Shown here piece after piece: positions 1 through 8,521 of a stretch of 15,020 nt of DNA. Each line of letters starts with the position of its first letter. Positions within the stretch are counted from its first letter, which is position 1. This DNA is from DAOMOD01 sp964526035 (GTDB taxonomy: Bacteria > Pseudomonadota > Gammaproteobacteria > Xanthomonadales > BPKI01): contig CAZGKE010000080.1 of NCBI GenBank assembly GCA_964526035.1, forward strand, positions 1-15,020, given 5' to 3'. The notes under the pieces are model-generated. The model was not told the DNA's origin. It saw nothing but the letters and a program-made list of their open reading frames with translations, and searched no databases. Both the position numbers and the translations under genes were made by a program.

Positions 1-542
1 TCGCCGTCCGCGCCACGACGGAAATCGATGTTGTTCACCGAGACCGTGGCGCCACCAACGGCCTTGGCCGGATCCGTCGCGGCCATCGAGGCCATGGAAC
101 TCGAAACGCCGCCGGTGATGGAAACGATCAGCCGATTGTCTTCGGCACGGGTTTCGAAGCTGGCGGCGCGGAAGAGATCAATCACGACCCGCGTGCGACC
201 GCCGGCCTCGACCGCGGACGCGCTGCTTGCTGCACCCGACCCGATGGCGACGCGCCTTTGCGCGAGGCCGTTTCTGGTGTTCGGCAGATCGACTGCGATA
301 CGCGGTGGATTGTCTGTGGTGAATGCGCGGGCATCATCCACCGGCGCGCTGAGCTGCAGCACGACATCGGTGCGTGTCCCGGAAGTGGTGTAGCTGATCT
401 CCTCCAGGACGTTGTCGCTGGCGGCCGCGACCGCCGGAAGGCTGGCGATCAGCGCCCAGGCTACAACGCCACGCCAATGTGCCATCCAAGGGATGACAGC
501 CTTGGTCGCACGTCCGTGGAGGTTTTGAGCTATCGAATTCAT
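1..542 (-). CDS. pilQ: Type IV pilus secretin PilQ, N-terminal part (runs off the window)
   Basis: PilQ forms the outer-membrane secretin ring through which the type IV pilus passes. Only the first 180 or so codons lie here; the frame stays open to base 1, so the secretin domain is outside. I read the start at 542 on the minus strand. It is preceded by GGGGGTG about five bases upstream and lies 19 bp after the pilP stop. Residues 1-40 form a long signal peptide: a polar n-region, a hydrophobic stretch (about 25-37), then AVAA before SDN, a likely signal peptidase I site. After it, roughly residues 45-145, comes an AMIN-like domain (LEEISYTTSGTRTDVVLQL onward, then PPRIAVDLPNT and RVVIDLF), the peptidoglycan-binding module typical of PilQ N-termini. 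A second in-frame ATG at codon 20 could give a shorter signal peptide. The identity rests on the AMIN domain plus the position as last gene of pilMNOPQ. Confidence 0.9.
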   Translation of the reverse strand, partial: MNSIAQNLHGRATKAVIPWMAHWRGVVAWALIASLPAVAAASDNVLEEISYTTSGTRTDVVLQLSAPVDDARAFTTDNPPRIAVDLPNTRNGLAQRRVAIGSGAASSASAVEAGGRTRVVIDLFRAASFETRAEDNRLIVSITGGVSSSMASMAATDPAKAVGGATVSVNNIDFRRGADG

Positions 543-561
543 GAAGTCACCCCCAATGGGC

Positions 562-1128
562 CTAGTTCTCGCGCAGGGCCATGCTGGCCGGCTTTTCCAT
601 CCAAGCACCCGCGCCATCTGGCACGGTCTCAATCAACTTGATTTCGTTGTCGGCGATACTGACGATTCGCCCGTAGTTCTGTCCCAGGTAATTGCCTACG
701 ACCACGCGGTGAATGACGTTGTCGGGGGCGCGCACCAGTGCTCGCTTGCCTGCACCTTCGCCAAGGGTTCCCACCATGGCCAGGGCATCCAGGGAATAAG
801 ACTCGAGCAGCTCGCGGCGACGCGTCGGATCCGGGCGCAAACTCGCATCGGCGGCCTCCGCCTCCTCCGATTCGTCGGCTCGCGGTCGGAACGGATCCCG
901 TCGGTCGCGCATCGCACCGTCGACGAACTCCTGGCTCTCGTAGACGAAAGTCTCGAAGGTGCGAAGGACCGGCAGCGCCTCGATCGGCTGACCGCGCTTG
1001 GCCTTTTCTTCATTGACCCATTGCCGCAGGTCACCCGTGCCCTTCGCGCATGCGACGAGCAGCAGGGGCAACGTCAACAGCAGGCAGCGAACGGGTAGGT
1101 GCCTCATTGTCCGGATCTGGCGTGACAT
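562..1128 (-). CDS. pilP: Type IV pilus inner-membrane lipoprotein PilP
   Basis: PilP is the periplasmic lipoprotein that links the PilN/PilO inner-membrane complex to the PilQ secretin. The open frame extends upstream to 1269, but the start at 1128 is preferred: GGAGG sits eight bases before it, it lies 4 bp after the pilO stop, and it gives a proper lipoprotein signal of 188 aa in total. Residues 11-27 (LPVRCLLLTLPLLLVAC) end in a lipobox with Cys27 as the lipidation site. Another ATG seven codons in (1107) would also keep the lipobox. The mature part carries RDPFRP and, near the C-terminus, the beta-rich segment with ALVRAPDNVIHRVVVGNYLGQNYGRI, broken here only by codons, a pattern characteristic of PilP (the phrase VxxGNYLGQNxG is well conserved in the family). 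It is the fourth gene of pilMNOPQ and is probably translated from the same transcript. Confidence 0.92.
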   Translation of the reverse strand: MSRQIRTMRHLPVRCLLLTLPLLLVACAKGTGDLRQWVNEEKAKRGQPIEALPVLRTFETFVYESQEFVDGAMRDRRDPFRPRADESEEAEAADASLRPDPTRRRELLESYSLDALAMVGTLGEGAGKRALVRAPDNVIHRVVVGNYLGQNYGRIVSIADNEIKLIETVPDGAGAWMEKPASMALREN

Positions 1129-1132
1129 GGTC

Positions 1133-1837
1133 TCAACCTCCGCCGCCCTGAGCGCGGCGCTCTTCTTGAGCGCGGCGTTCCTTGAGTATCGGCTCGCACT
1201 CATCGCCGCTCTCCCCTTCCTCCAGGTAGCGGTAGGTCTTGATCGAACCTTCCAGCACCAGCGGCCCAACGGAAACGGATGTCGTCCGCGAATCCGTTCG
1301 CGCGGACGCTCCCGTTCGCGGCTGCAGGGCGATATCGTGCATGGTCAGGATCACCACCCGCGGCAGGGTGGCGACACCGGACACGAAGTCGCCGAACTGA
1401 TGGTAGTTGCCGACCATGCGCAGCTGGATGGGCTGCTCGGCATAGAAATCCTTGATTTCTTCCGCCTTCGGTTCGAACAACTCGTTCTCGATACCGGAGG
1501 CGATCGCTGTTTGCGAAATATCCGCAATCAGGTCAGGCATTTCGGTCTTGCTGGGCAGCTGTCGGAGCATCTGATTGAGGATTTCGCACATCTCCCCAAG
1601 CTGGTCCCGATACTCGTCCAGGTTGACCACCTTGGCCTGCTTCTGCGAGAACTCGCGCTTGAGGCCAGGCTCGCGCGCCTGCACCGACTCAAGCTGCTCC
1701 TGCTGTTCGCGGATGAAGAAGTACCAGCCGCCGACGCCGATCAGGATGACCAGAAGCACGCAGAAGAAGGTCTTCACGCCGGGCGACCAGGCGCCCATGT
1801 TGTTGAAATCGAGATTGCGCAGTTCGCCGAGGTTCAT
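1133..1837 (-). CDS. pilO: Type IV pilus inner-membrane protein PilO
   Basis: PilO pairs with PilN through periplasmic coiled-coil and ferredoxin-like domains to form the alignment complex of the type IV pilus. The 234-aa product has a short cytoplasmic N-terminus with the family-typical start MNLGELRNLDFNNMG, one transmembrane segment at about 23-42, a coiled-coil-prone stretch at about 43-100 (many E, Q, K), and a periplasmic alpha/beta domain including YHQFGDFVSGVATLPRVV, a signature region of PilO. Its ATG overlaps the pilN stop by 4 bp (ATGA), with GGGAG seven bases upstream, pointing to translational coupling. The C-terminal tail (about 219-234) is unusual: a charged hexapeptide repeat ERRAQE/ERRAQG followed by GGG, and the glycine codons also supply the pilP ribosome-binding site. 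Confidence 0.93.
   Translation of the reverse strand: MNLGELRNLDFNNMGAWSPGVKTFFCVLLVILIGVGGWYFFIREQQEQLESVQAREPGLKREFSQKQAKVVNLDEYRDQLGEMCEILNQMLRQLPSKTEMPDLIADISQTAIASGIENELFEPKAEEIKDFYAEQPIQLRMVGNYHQFGDFVSGVATLPRVVILTMHDIALQPRTGASARTDSRTTSVSVGPLVLEGSIKTYRYLEEGESGDECEPILKERRAQEERRAQGGGG
1149..1184. repeat. Two-copy 18-bp tandem repeat in the 3' end of pilO
   Basis: Two adjacent 18-bp units beginning TGAGCGCGGCG (plus-strand reading, at 1149 and 1167) match at about 14 of 18 positions. In the pilO frame they encode ERRAQE and ERRAQG, giving a duplicated charged hexapeptide near the PilO C-terminus. The repeat is short and in frame, consistent with slippage duplication in a tolerant tail. Confidence 0.6.
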
Positions 1838-2454
1838 GAGCGCGCTCCCGTTGCCGCGCGGTCAGCGCCGTGGGCCATGGAATCGACATCATCCTCCTCC
1901 TCGCCCTCAGCCTTGGGCTGGGTGAGGCGGATGGTCAGCGCAAACTGGAAGCGCGCCATCTGGTCGGTGCCGCGCGCCTCGATGATGCGCAGGATCGGCT
2001 GAGTCAGCCAGCCAGACTTGTCCAGTTCGCGGAGATAGATGGAGACGCTCTGGTTCGATTGCGCCACGCCCTCCAGCGTCAACACGTTGCCGGCCTGGCG
2101 GATCGTGGTCAGACGGACGCTGTCCGGAATCGTGGTCACCAGCTCATCGAACAGGTGCACCATCTGCGAGCGGGTTTCCTGGAGTTGCTCGATCACCTCC
2201 TTGCGGCCGAGCAGCCGGGTTCGCACGCCTTCCAGCTGCTCGATCTCCTTGATCTTGGTGTCGAGAATCTTGATCTCGTCCGAGAGGTACTTGTTTCTGT
2301 CTTCCTGGTCGGCGATCAGCTGCGAGAAGTGCCAGTTGGCCCCGAACACCGCGAGGACGGCAGCAATGGCTACCGCGCCGAGCACAGCATAGAATTCCTG
2401 GGCGCGCTGCTTGCGCCGCTCTTCACGCCATGGAAGGAGGTCGATTCTGGCCAT
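1834..2454 (-). CDS. pilN: Type IV pilus inner-membrane protein PilN
   Basis: PilN anchors cytoplasmic PilM to the inner membrane and pairs with PilO in the periplasm. The 206-aa product begins MARIDLLPWREERRKQR; the INLLPWRE-type motif is the peptide known from the family to bind in the PilM groove. A transmembrane segment follows at about 21-41, then a coiled-coil stretch (about 45-100, rich in E, K, D) and a periplasmic ferredoxin-like domain (about 105-180). The C-terminus is an acidic and then low-complexity tail (GEEEDDVDS onward), probably disordered. Its ATG shares one base with the pilM stop (TGATG), with GGAG nine bases upstream, so coupling to pilM is likely. The downstream pilO start overlaps its stop. 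Confidence 0.94.
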   Translation of the reverse strand: MARIDLLPWREERRKQRAQEFYAVLGAVAIAAVLAVFGANWHFSQLIADQEDRNKYLSDEIKILDTKIKEIEQLEGVRTRLLGRKEVIEQLQETRSQMVHLFDELVTTIPDSVRLTTIRQAGNVLTLEGVAQSNQSVSIYLRELDKSGWLTQPILRIIEARGTDQMARFQFALTIRLTQPKAEGEEEDDVDSMAHGADRAATGARS

Positions 2455-3512
2455 CAGTCGAAACTCCGCAACGCCAAACCGCAGGCGATCATCAGCGCCG
2501 GGGCATCCTGCGCAAGGGCCTGGGCCTGAACTCTGGGCGAAAGCGACATGTTGGCCAGCGGATTGGCGATCACCGTTGGCACGCCGAGCTGCTCCTCAAC
2601 CATGTCGCCGATGCCGGCGATCGATGCACAGCCACCGGCCAGCACCACCTGGTCGACGCGACTGTGCTCGCTGCCGGCGTAGAAGAACTGGAGGAGGCGC
2701 GAGATCTGCTGCACCAGCGCCTCCTTGAACGGCTCCAGCACCTCGATGTCGTAGCTCTCTGGCAGCCCGCCCTGGCGCTTGGCCAGCCCGGCTTCCTCAT
2801 AGGAGAGCCCGTAGCGGCGCATCACCTCGTCGGTCAGCTGCTTGCCGCCAAAGACCTGGTCGCGGGTATAGATGGTGCGCTGATTCCTCAGCACCGAGAC
2901 GTTGGTCATGGTGGCGCCGATGTCCAGCACGGCGATGACCGCGTCGCGGGGCACGCTGAGCTGGTCGGAGATCAGGCCGCAGGCGTTCTCCATGGCGAAG
3001 GCCTCGACGTCGATCTTTCGTGCCGACAGACCGCCGATTTCGAGCGCGCCCACCCGAACGTCGACATTCTCCGTCCGCGAGGCCGCCAGCAGGACATTCA
3101 CCATGTCGGGATTGTCCTTGACCGGCCCCAGCACCTCGAAATCGAGGCTGACTTCCTCGAGCGGGTAGGGAATGTACTGGTTGGCCTCGACCTGGATCTG
3201 GCCTTCGAGTTCATCGTCGCTCAGATTGGCCGGCATCGGGATGACCTTGGTCATCACCGCATTGCCCGCCACCGCGGCCACGGCGTGCCGGGTCTTGGTG
3301 CCTGAACGGGTCACGGCTCGGCGAATGGCTTCGCCAACCGCCTCGACCTCGACGATGTTCTTTTCCACCACGGCGTTGGGCGGCAGCGGCTCGACAGCGT
3401 AGTGCTCGACCCGATAACGTCCGCCCGACTGGCTAAGCTGCAGGAGCTTCACCGCGGTGGAGCTGATGTCTACGCCAATGAGTGGCGGTGATTTTGATGA
3501 GAACAAGCCCAC
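2454..3512 (-). CDS. pilM: Type IV pilus assembly ATPase-like protein PilM
   Basis: PilM is an actin-like, FtsA-related cytoplasmic protein that binds ATP and the N-terminal tail of PilN, coupling the pilus motor to the alignment complex. The open frame starts at a GTG at 3530, but I chose the GTG at 3512. It gives MGLFSSKSPPLIGVDISST, the usual start of PilM proteins, 352 aa in total, and AGAGG lies seven bases upstream, inside the would-be extension. Visible actin-fold motifs are phosphate-1 (about 12-26, IGVDISSTAVKLLQL), phosphate-2 (about 194-208, AVLDIGATMTNVSVL) and the adenosine motif (about 289-301, VVLAGGCASIAGI). It is the first gene of pilMNOPQ, under a good sigma70-type promoter, and is divergent from the PBP1A gene, an arrangement known in Pseudomonas and relatives. 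Confidence 0.94.
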   Translation of the reverse strand: MGLFSSKSPPLIGVDISSTAVKLLQLSQSGGRYRVEHYAVEPLPPNAVVEKNIVEVEAVGEAIRRAVTRSGTKTRHAVAAVAGNAVMTKVIPMPANLSDDELEGQIQVEANQYIPYPLEEVSLDFEVLGPVKDNPDMVNVLLAASRTENVDVRVGALEIGGLSARKIDVEAFAMENACGLISDQLSVPRDAVIAVLDIGATMTNVSVLRNQRTIYTRDQVFGGKQLTDEVMRRYGLSYEEAGLAKRQGGLPESYDIEVLEPFKEALVQQISRLLQFFYAGSEHSRVDQVVLAGGCASIAGIGDMVEEQLGVPTVIANPLANMSLSPRVQAQALAQDAPALMIACGLALRSFD

Positions 3513-3561
3513 GCTTTTTCCTCTCCCCACGCGCCCTTACGAGACAAAGGTGCGCAACGAC

Positions 3562-3590
3562 ATTAGAAACGAACTCGCGGCCTTTGGCAA
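3562..3590 (-). promoter_or_regulatory. Predicted sigma70-type promoter of pilMNOPQ
   Basis: On the minus strand TTGCCA (3590-3585) and TCTAAT (3567-3562) are separated by exactly 17 bp; each hexamer matches the sigma70 consensus at five of six positions. Transcription would start near 3555, leaving a leader of about 43 nt before the pilM GTG. This is the best promoter-like match I found in the window. Confidence 0.65.
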
Positions 3591-3688
3591 CACATGGATT
3601 ATTCCGGCCCGTCGTTTCCCCCAGCCCGCCCCTGAACCCCGCCTTACGGGCGACCCCTCAAGGCCCCCGCTTGGCCAGACCGAGGTTC

Positions 3689-3694
3689 TATACT
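3689..3694 (+). promoter_or_regulatory. Candidate -10 element of the PBP1A gene
   Basis: TATACT on the plus strand matches the -10 consensus at five of six positions and lies 38 bp before the chosen PBP1A start. No convincing -35 stands 16-18 bp upstream (TTGGCC at 3671 is only 12 bp away), so this is tentative and might depend on an activator. Confidence 0.35.
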
Positions 3695-3732
3695 CCCCTG
3701 ACGCCCAAACCGCAAACCCAGCCCGTTTCCCG

Positions 3733-6177
3733 ATGCGATTTCTCCTTAGACTGCTGCGCCTTGGCCTGATCCTTGGCGTGCTTGGCCTGTTCCTTGGCGC
3801 CGCCACCCTGGGCGTCGCTTATTGGCTCATTGCACCGCGCCTTCCGTCCGTGGAGGCGCTGCGAGAGGTACGCCTTCAGCAGCCGCTGCGCGTCTATACC
3901 GCCGACGGAAAACTGATGGCGACCTTTGGCGAGATCCGCCGCCAGCCGGTGGCCATCGCCGACGTGCCGCAATCCGTGCGCCAGGCCTTCATCGCCATCG
4001 AGGATGCGCGCTTCTATGAGCACCCCGGCATCGACCTGGTGGGCATTGGCCGCGCAGTGTGGCTGTTGGCGACCACCGATCGCGCGCGCGTGCCGGGCGG
4101 CAGCACCATCACCCAGCAGGTCGCCCGACAGTTCTTTCTCAGCCCCGAATACTCGTTCACCCGCAAGCTGACCGAGATCTTCCTGGCCCTGAAGATCGAG
4201 CGCGGCATGGGCAAGGACGAGATCCTCGAGCTCTACCTCAACAAGAGTTTCTTCGGAAACCGCGCCTACGGCGTCGCTGCAGCGGCCGACTTCTACTACG
4301 GCAAGAGCCTCGACCATCTCACCCTGGCCGAAGCCGCGATGCTGGCGTCGATTCCCAAGTTCCCGTCGACCGGCAACCCGTTGGCCAATCCGCAGCGAGC
4401 GATGCTGCGCCGCAATTACGTACTGGAGCGCATGGCCGAAGTCGGGTTCATCGACGAAGCCACCTTCCGCGCCGCCGCCGCCGAACCTGATCTCGCCCAC
4501 CCGCACGAACCGCCCATCGAGCTGGAGGCGGACTGGGTCGCGGAACTGGTGCGCCTGGAAGCCATCGAGCGCCTGGGCGCCGACGCCATGAACGGTGGAT
4601 TCGTGGCCTATACCACCATCGATTCGCGGATGCAGGCGGGCGCCAACGAGGCGGTGCGTGCGAACCTGCTGGATTACGACCGCCGCCACGGCTATCGCGG
4701 CCCGGAAGCACGGGTGGCCCTGGCAGACGACGATGGCGTCACCGAATGGCAGCAGCACCTCGCCGGGAATCGCGCCATAGGCGGGTTGATTCCTGCGCTG
4801 GTGATCCGTGTCGACGAGGAGCATGCCGAGCTGCACGTCGCCGACGGCCAGACGGTCATCCTGCCTTTCGAGACGCTGGCCTGGGCACGGCGCTATGAAA
4901 CCGAGAACCGTCGCGCCGCCGCACCGCAGTCGGCGCTCGATGTCGTGGCGCCGGGTGACATCGTGCGCATTGCGCGCGACGCCGAGGGTCAATGGCAGTT
5001 CACCCAGCTGCCGGCGGTGCAGGGCGCAGTGGTGGCTCTGGATCCGGAAGACGGTGCGGTGCGCGCCTTGGTCGGTGGCTTCAACTACGCACAGAGCAAA
5101 TTCAATCGCGCCACGCAGAGCCAGCGACAGCCCGGCTCAAGCTTCAAGCCCTTCATTTATTCCGCCGCCTTTGATCGCGGGTTCACCCCTGCCTCCATCG
5201 TCCTCGACGCACCCATCGTGCATAACCAGGCAGGCATGGAAGCGGTCTGGCGCCCGCAAAACGACAACCAGAGCTTCGCCGGACCGATGCGCCTGCGCGA
5301 AGCCATGGTCTCCTCGCGCAACCTGGTCTCCGTGCGCGTCCTCGATGCCATTGGCGTGCCTTTCGCCCGGGAGTATGTGTCACGCTTCGGGCTTGAGGAG
5401 TCGGCCCTGCCGAGCAACCTGTCGCTGGCACTCGGCTCCACCGCTGCCGCACCGATCGCCATGGCGCGCGGCTATGCGGTGTTCGCCAACGGCGGTTATC
5501 TGATCGATCCCTACCTGCTCGACCGCATCGAAAGCCCAGAGGGCATCGTGGTGCTGAAGAGCAACCCGGCCCGCGCCTGCCGCAGCTGTCCCGAACGCCT
5601 GCTGCGGGAATCCCGCAGCGCCGCAGAAGCGGACAACGGCAGCCCCATGGGATCGGACCGGGAATCCGCCGGGCCGCCGGAAGTCGCCCTGGCGCCACGC
5701 ATCATCGACGAGCGCAATGCCTTCCTGATCCATTCCATCTTGAAAGATGTGGTGCGCCGCGGCACCGGCCGCGGGGCGCTTGCGCTCAACCGCAAGGATG
5801 TAGGCGGCAAGACCGGAACCACCAACGACTATCGGGATTCCTGGTTCTCCGGGTTCGGGGGCCGACTTGCGGTATCGGCTTGGGCCGGATTCGACGACTA
5901 CACCTCGCTTGGACGCGGCGAGTTCGGCGCCACCGTGGCCCTGCCGATCTGGACCGATTTCATGCGCGTGGCGCTTGAAAGCGAACCGGAGGTCGAACCG
6001 ATGATGCCAACCGGCATCGTCAGCGCCAGCGTCGACCCCGAAAGTGGCCGCCTGGTGCCGACCGGACGCGCGGGCGCGATCATCGAGATGTTCAAGGCTG
6101 AAGACCTGCAGAGGCTGGAGGTCGCCCAGACCGGCGAACCGGAGAAGGACGAAGCGTCGCCGTACGACATCTTTTGA
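3733..6177 (+). CDS. mrcA: Class A penicillin-binding protein 1A (peptidoglycan glycosyltransferase/transpeptidase)
   Basis: This bifunctional enzyme polymerises lipid II into glycan strands and cross-links stem peptides in the periplasm. The open frame reaches back to 3457, but that part overlaps the pilM coding sequence and the divergent promoters and has no PBP character. Starting at 3733 gives 814 aa with a cytoplasmic MRFLLRLLR and a membrane anchor at about 8-33. Domains: GT51 glycosyltransferase at about 50-230, with the catalytic Glu90 in EDARFYEHPGID and the GGSTITQQ and RKLTEIFLALKIE motifs; an OB-like/ODD insert at about 310-425; and the transpeptidase at about 430-750, with SxxK (S469-K472), SRN (528-530) and KTGT (693-696). 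All catalytic motifs are present. A low-complexity insert at about 612-655 contains CRSC (C616, C619). No clear Shine-Dalgarno precedes the ATG. It is also known as ponA. Confidence 0.94.
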   Translation: MRFLLRLLRLGLILGVLGLFLGAATLGVAYWLIAPRLPSVEALREVRLQQPLRVYTADGKLMATFGEIRRQPVAIADVPQSVRQAFIAIEDARFYEHPGIDLVGIGRAVWLLATTDRARVPGGSTITQQVARQFFLSPEYSFTRKLTEIFLALKIERGMGKDEILELYLNKSFFGNRAYGVAAAADFYYGKSLDHLTLAEAAMLASIPKFPSTGNPLANPQRAMLRRNYVLERMAEVGFIDEATFRAAAAEPDLAHPHEPPIELEADWVAELVRLEAIERLGADAMNGGFVAYTTIDSRMQAGANEAVRANLLDYDRRHGYRGPEARVALADDDGVTEWQQHLAGNRAIGGLIPALVIRVDEEHAELHVADGQTVILPFETLAWARRYETENRRAAAPQSALDVVAPGDIVRIARDAEGQWQFTQLPAVQGAVVALDPEDGAVRALVGGFNYAQSKFNRATQSQRQPGSSFKPFIYSAAFDRGFTPASIVLDAPIVHNQAGMEAVWRPQNDNQSFAGPMRLREAMVSSRNLVSVRVLDAIGVPFAREYVSRFGLEESALPSNLSLALGSTAAAPIAMARGYAVFANGGYLIDPYLLDRIESPEGIVVLKSNPARACRSCPERLLRESRSAAEADNGSPMGSDRESAGPPEVALAPRIIDERNAFLIHSILKDVVRRGTGRGALALNRKDVGGKTGTTNDYRDSWFSGFGGRLAVSAWAGFDDYTSLGRGEFGATVALPIWTDFMRVALESEPEVEPMMPTGIVSASVDPESGRLVPTGRAGAIIEMFKAEDLQRLEVAQTGEPEKDEASPYDIF

Positions 6178-6186
6178 GGCATCGCC

Positions 6187-6807
6187 ATGCGCGCATCCCG
6201 CAATCAGCGTCGGATACACCAGCTGCGGCAAAGCGTGGCGGTGGAGGCTGCCCGCCTGATGGCAGAACAGGGGATTCGCGACTTTCGCCAGGCCAAGAAC
6301 AAGGCGGCTGAACGACTCGGCCTGACCGACGAGAAGTCGCTTCCGCGCAACGCCGAGATCGAGGAGGCGCTACGTCAGCACCAGCGGCTGTTCGAAGGCC
6401 CCGATCACGCCCTGTTGCTCGCATCGCGACGGCAGGCGGCGATCGAGGCGATGCGCTTCTTCGAACGCTTCGAGCCGCGGCTGGTGGGTGCCGTACTCGA
6501 CGGTACCGCCGACCGTCATTCGGCGGTTTGTCTGCACCTGTTCTGCGACAACCCGGTGGAAGTCGAGGAGTTCCTGCTTGACCAGGGCATCCCGTTTTCG
6601 ACGCAGAGCAGGCGCCTGCGGGTACAGCGCGACCATTGGCAGGACTTCCCGGTATTCCTGTTTGCCGCCGCGGACACCCCGGTCGACATCACCGTGCTGC
6701 CGGTCGACGCCGTGCGTCAGGCGCCCATTGATCGAAGCGGCGAGCGCCCCATGGCGCGCGCCTCATTGGCGGCGCTGCAGCGCCTGATCATGGAAGAGCA
6801 GCCCTGA
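6187..6807 (+). CDS. Conserved-looking protein of unknown function, coupled to PBP1A
   Basis: I do not recognise a named family for this 206-aa protein. Its ATG lies 9 bp after the PBP1A stop, and GAGG overlapping that TGA stands seven bases before it, so it is probably co-transcribed and perhaps translationally coupled. The protein has no signal peptide or membrane segment and should be cytoplasmic. Residues 1-70 look helical and basic, with VEAARLMAEQGIRDFRQAKN and a KAAERLGL motif. Residues about 98-165 look like an alpha/beta fold, with LVGAVLDGT, HLFCDNPVEVEEFLLDQGI and PVFLFAAADTPVDITVLPV. The C-terminus has RPMARASLAALQRLI. Codon and base composition match the neighbours, supporting a real gene. 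The GT-containing turn followed by alternating hydrophobic strands faintly recalls nucleotidyltransferase folds, but the acidic metal-binding pair is not evident, so I make no functional call. Confidence 0.85.
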   Translation: MRASRNQRRIHQLRQSVAVEAARLMAEQGIRDFRQAKNKAAERLGLTDEKSLPRNAEIEEALRQHQRLFEGPDHALLLASRRQAAIEAMRFFERFEPRLVGAVLDGTADRHSAVCLHLFCDNPVEVEEFLLDQGIPFSTQSRRLRVQRDHWQDFPVFLFAAADTPVDITVLPVDAVRQAPIDRSGERPMARASLAALQRLIMEEQP

Positions 6808-6861
6808 CGCCGTGTGCTGGGGCGGCGCGATCCAGCGAATCCGCCCGATCGCGACGGGTAT

Positions 6862-8154
<1,293 letters not shown>

Positions 8155-8521
8155 GGCTTTCTCCTGGAACAGAATCGGGAAAGGGAAGCAGACTCCGAAA
8201 ACGGCATCCGGCTGGCCATCAATTCGCAAGGCACGATCTGCAGGGGCGCGCAGCATGCCTCCTCCAACGTGCAGGGCGCGTCGCCCGGAGAGCGACTGCC
8301 GCAGCCCACTCAATCGCGGAAGCGCCGGGCGGGCCAGGCTTTGCTGGATGCGGTTCAGAGCGGGACCCCGCGCATTGACCAGCGCTGAAACCCGAGCCTT
8401 GACGCTACAGCGGCTCGATCAGACGTTCCCCAAGGCGCGGGATTATCGCATACCGCAGCGTACGGGCGACCTGGCAGTCCTGCGCAGTCCCGGCGAGAAT
8501 CCACGGAACGCAGACAGGCAA
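8155..8521 (-). other. Gene-free region upstream of gltA
   Basis: These 367 bp between the gltA start and the rpmE2 terminator hold no ORF that looks like a separate gene. They contain a candidate extended -10 (8442-8450), and an in-frame ATG at 8256 preceded by GGAGGAGG that would add 34 residues to GltA. I see no tRNA, riboswitch or repeat that I can name. If the distal promoter is real, the gltA leader is about 280 nt, long enough for post-transcriptional control, but no specific structure is evident. Confidence 0.5.
8442..8450 (-). promoter_or_regulatory. Candidate extended -10 promoter element for gltA
   Basis: Minus-strand TGCGATAAT matches the extended -10 pattern TGn followed by GATAAT (five of six to consensus). 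No good -35 lies 17 bp upstream, as is common for extended -10 promoters. The predicted start near 8435 would leave about 280 nt of leader before the gltA GTG. It is tentative because the sequence is GC-rich and only one element is seen. Confidence 0.35.

Noticed and set aside
1129..1269. Upstream extension of the pilP frame
   Set aside because: It overlaps the pilO coding sequence; the start at 1128 has a good ribosome-binding site and a lipoprotein signal right behind it.
3457..3732. N-terminal extension of 92 codons on the PBP1A frame
   Set aside because: It overlaps pilM and the divergent promoters, has no PBP-like sequence, and the internal ATG at 3733 gives the usual short cytoplasmic tail and membrane anchor.
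3688..4992. 434-codon open frame on the minus strand opposite the PBP1A gene
   Set aside because: It is a shadow frame in GC-rich coding DNA: the plus strand has all GT51 and transpeptidase motifs, while this translation is low-complexity and shows no recognisable domain.
6820..6846. GGGCGG/CCGCCC inverted repeat between the convergent unknown gene and gltA
   Set aside because: It has only a 6-bp stem with a 15-nt loop and no T-tract on either side. It could be a weak terminator but is too poor to call in this GC content.
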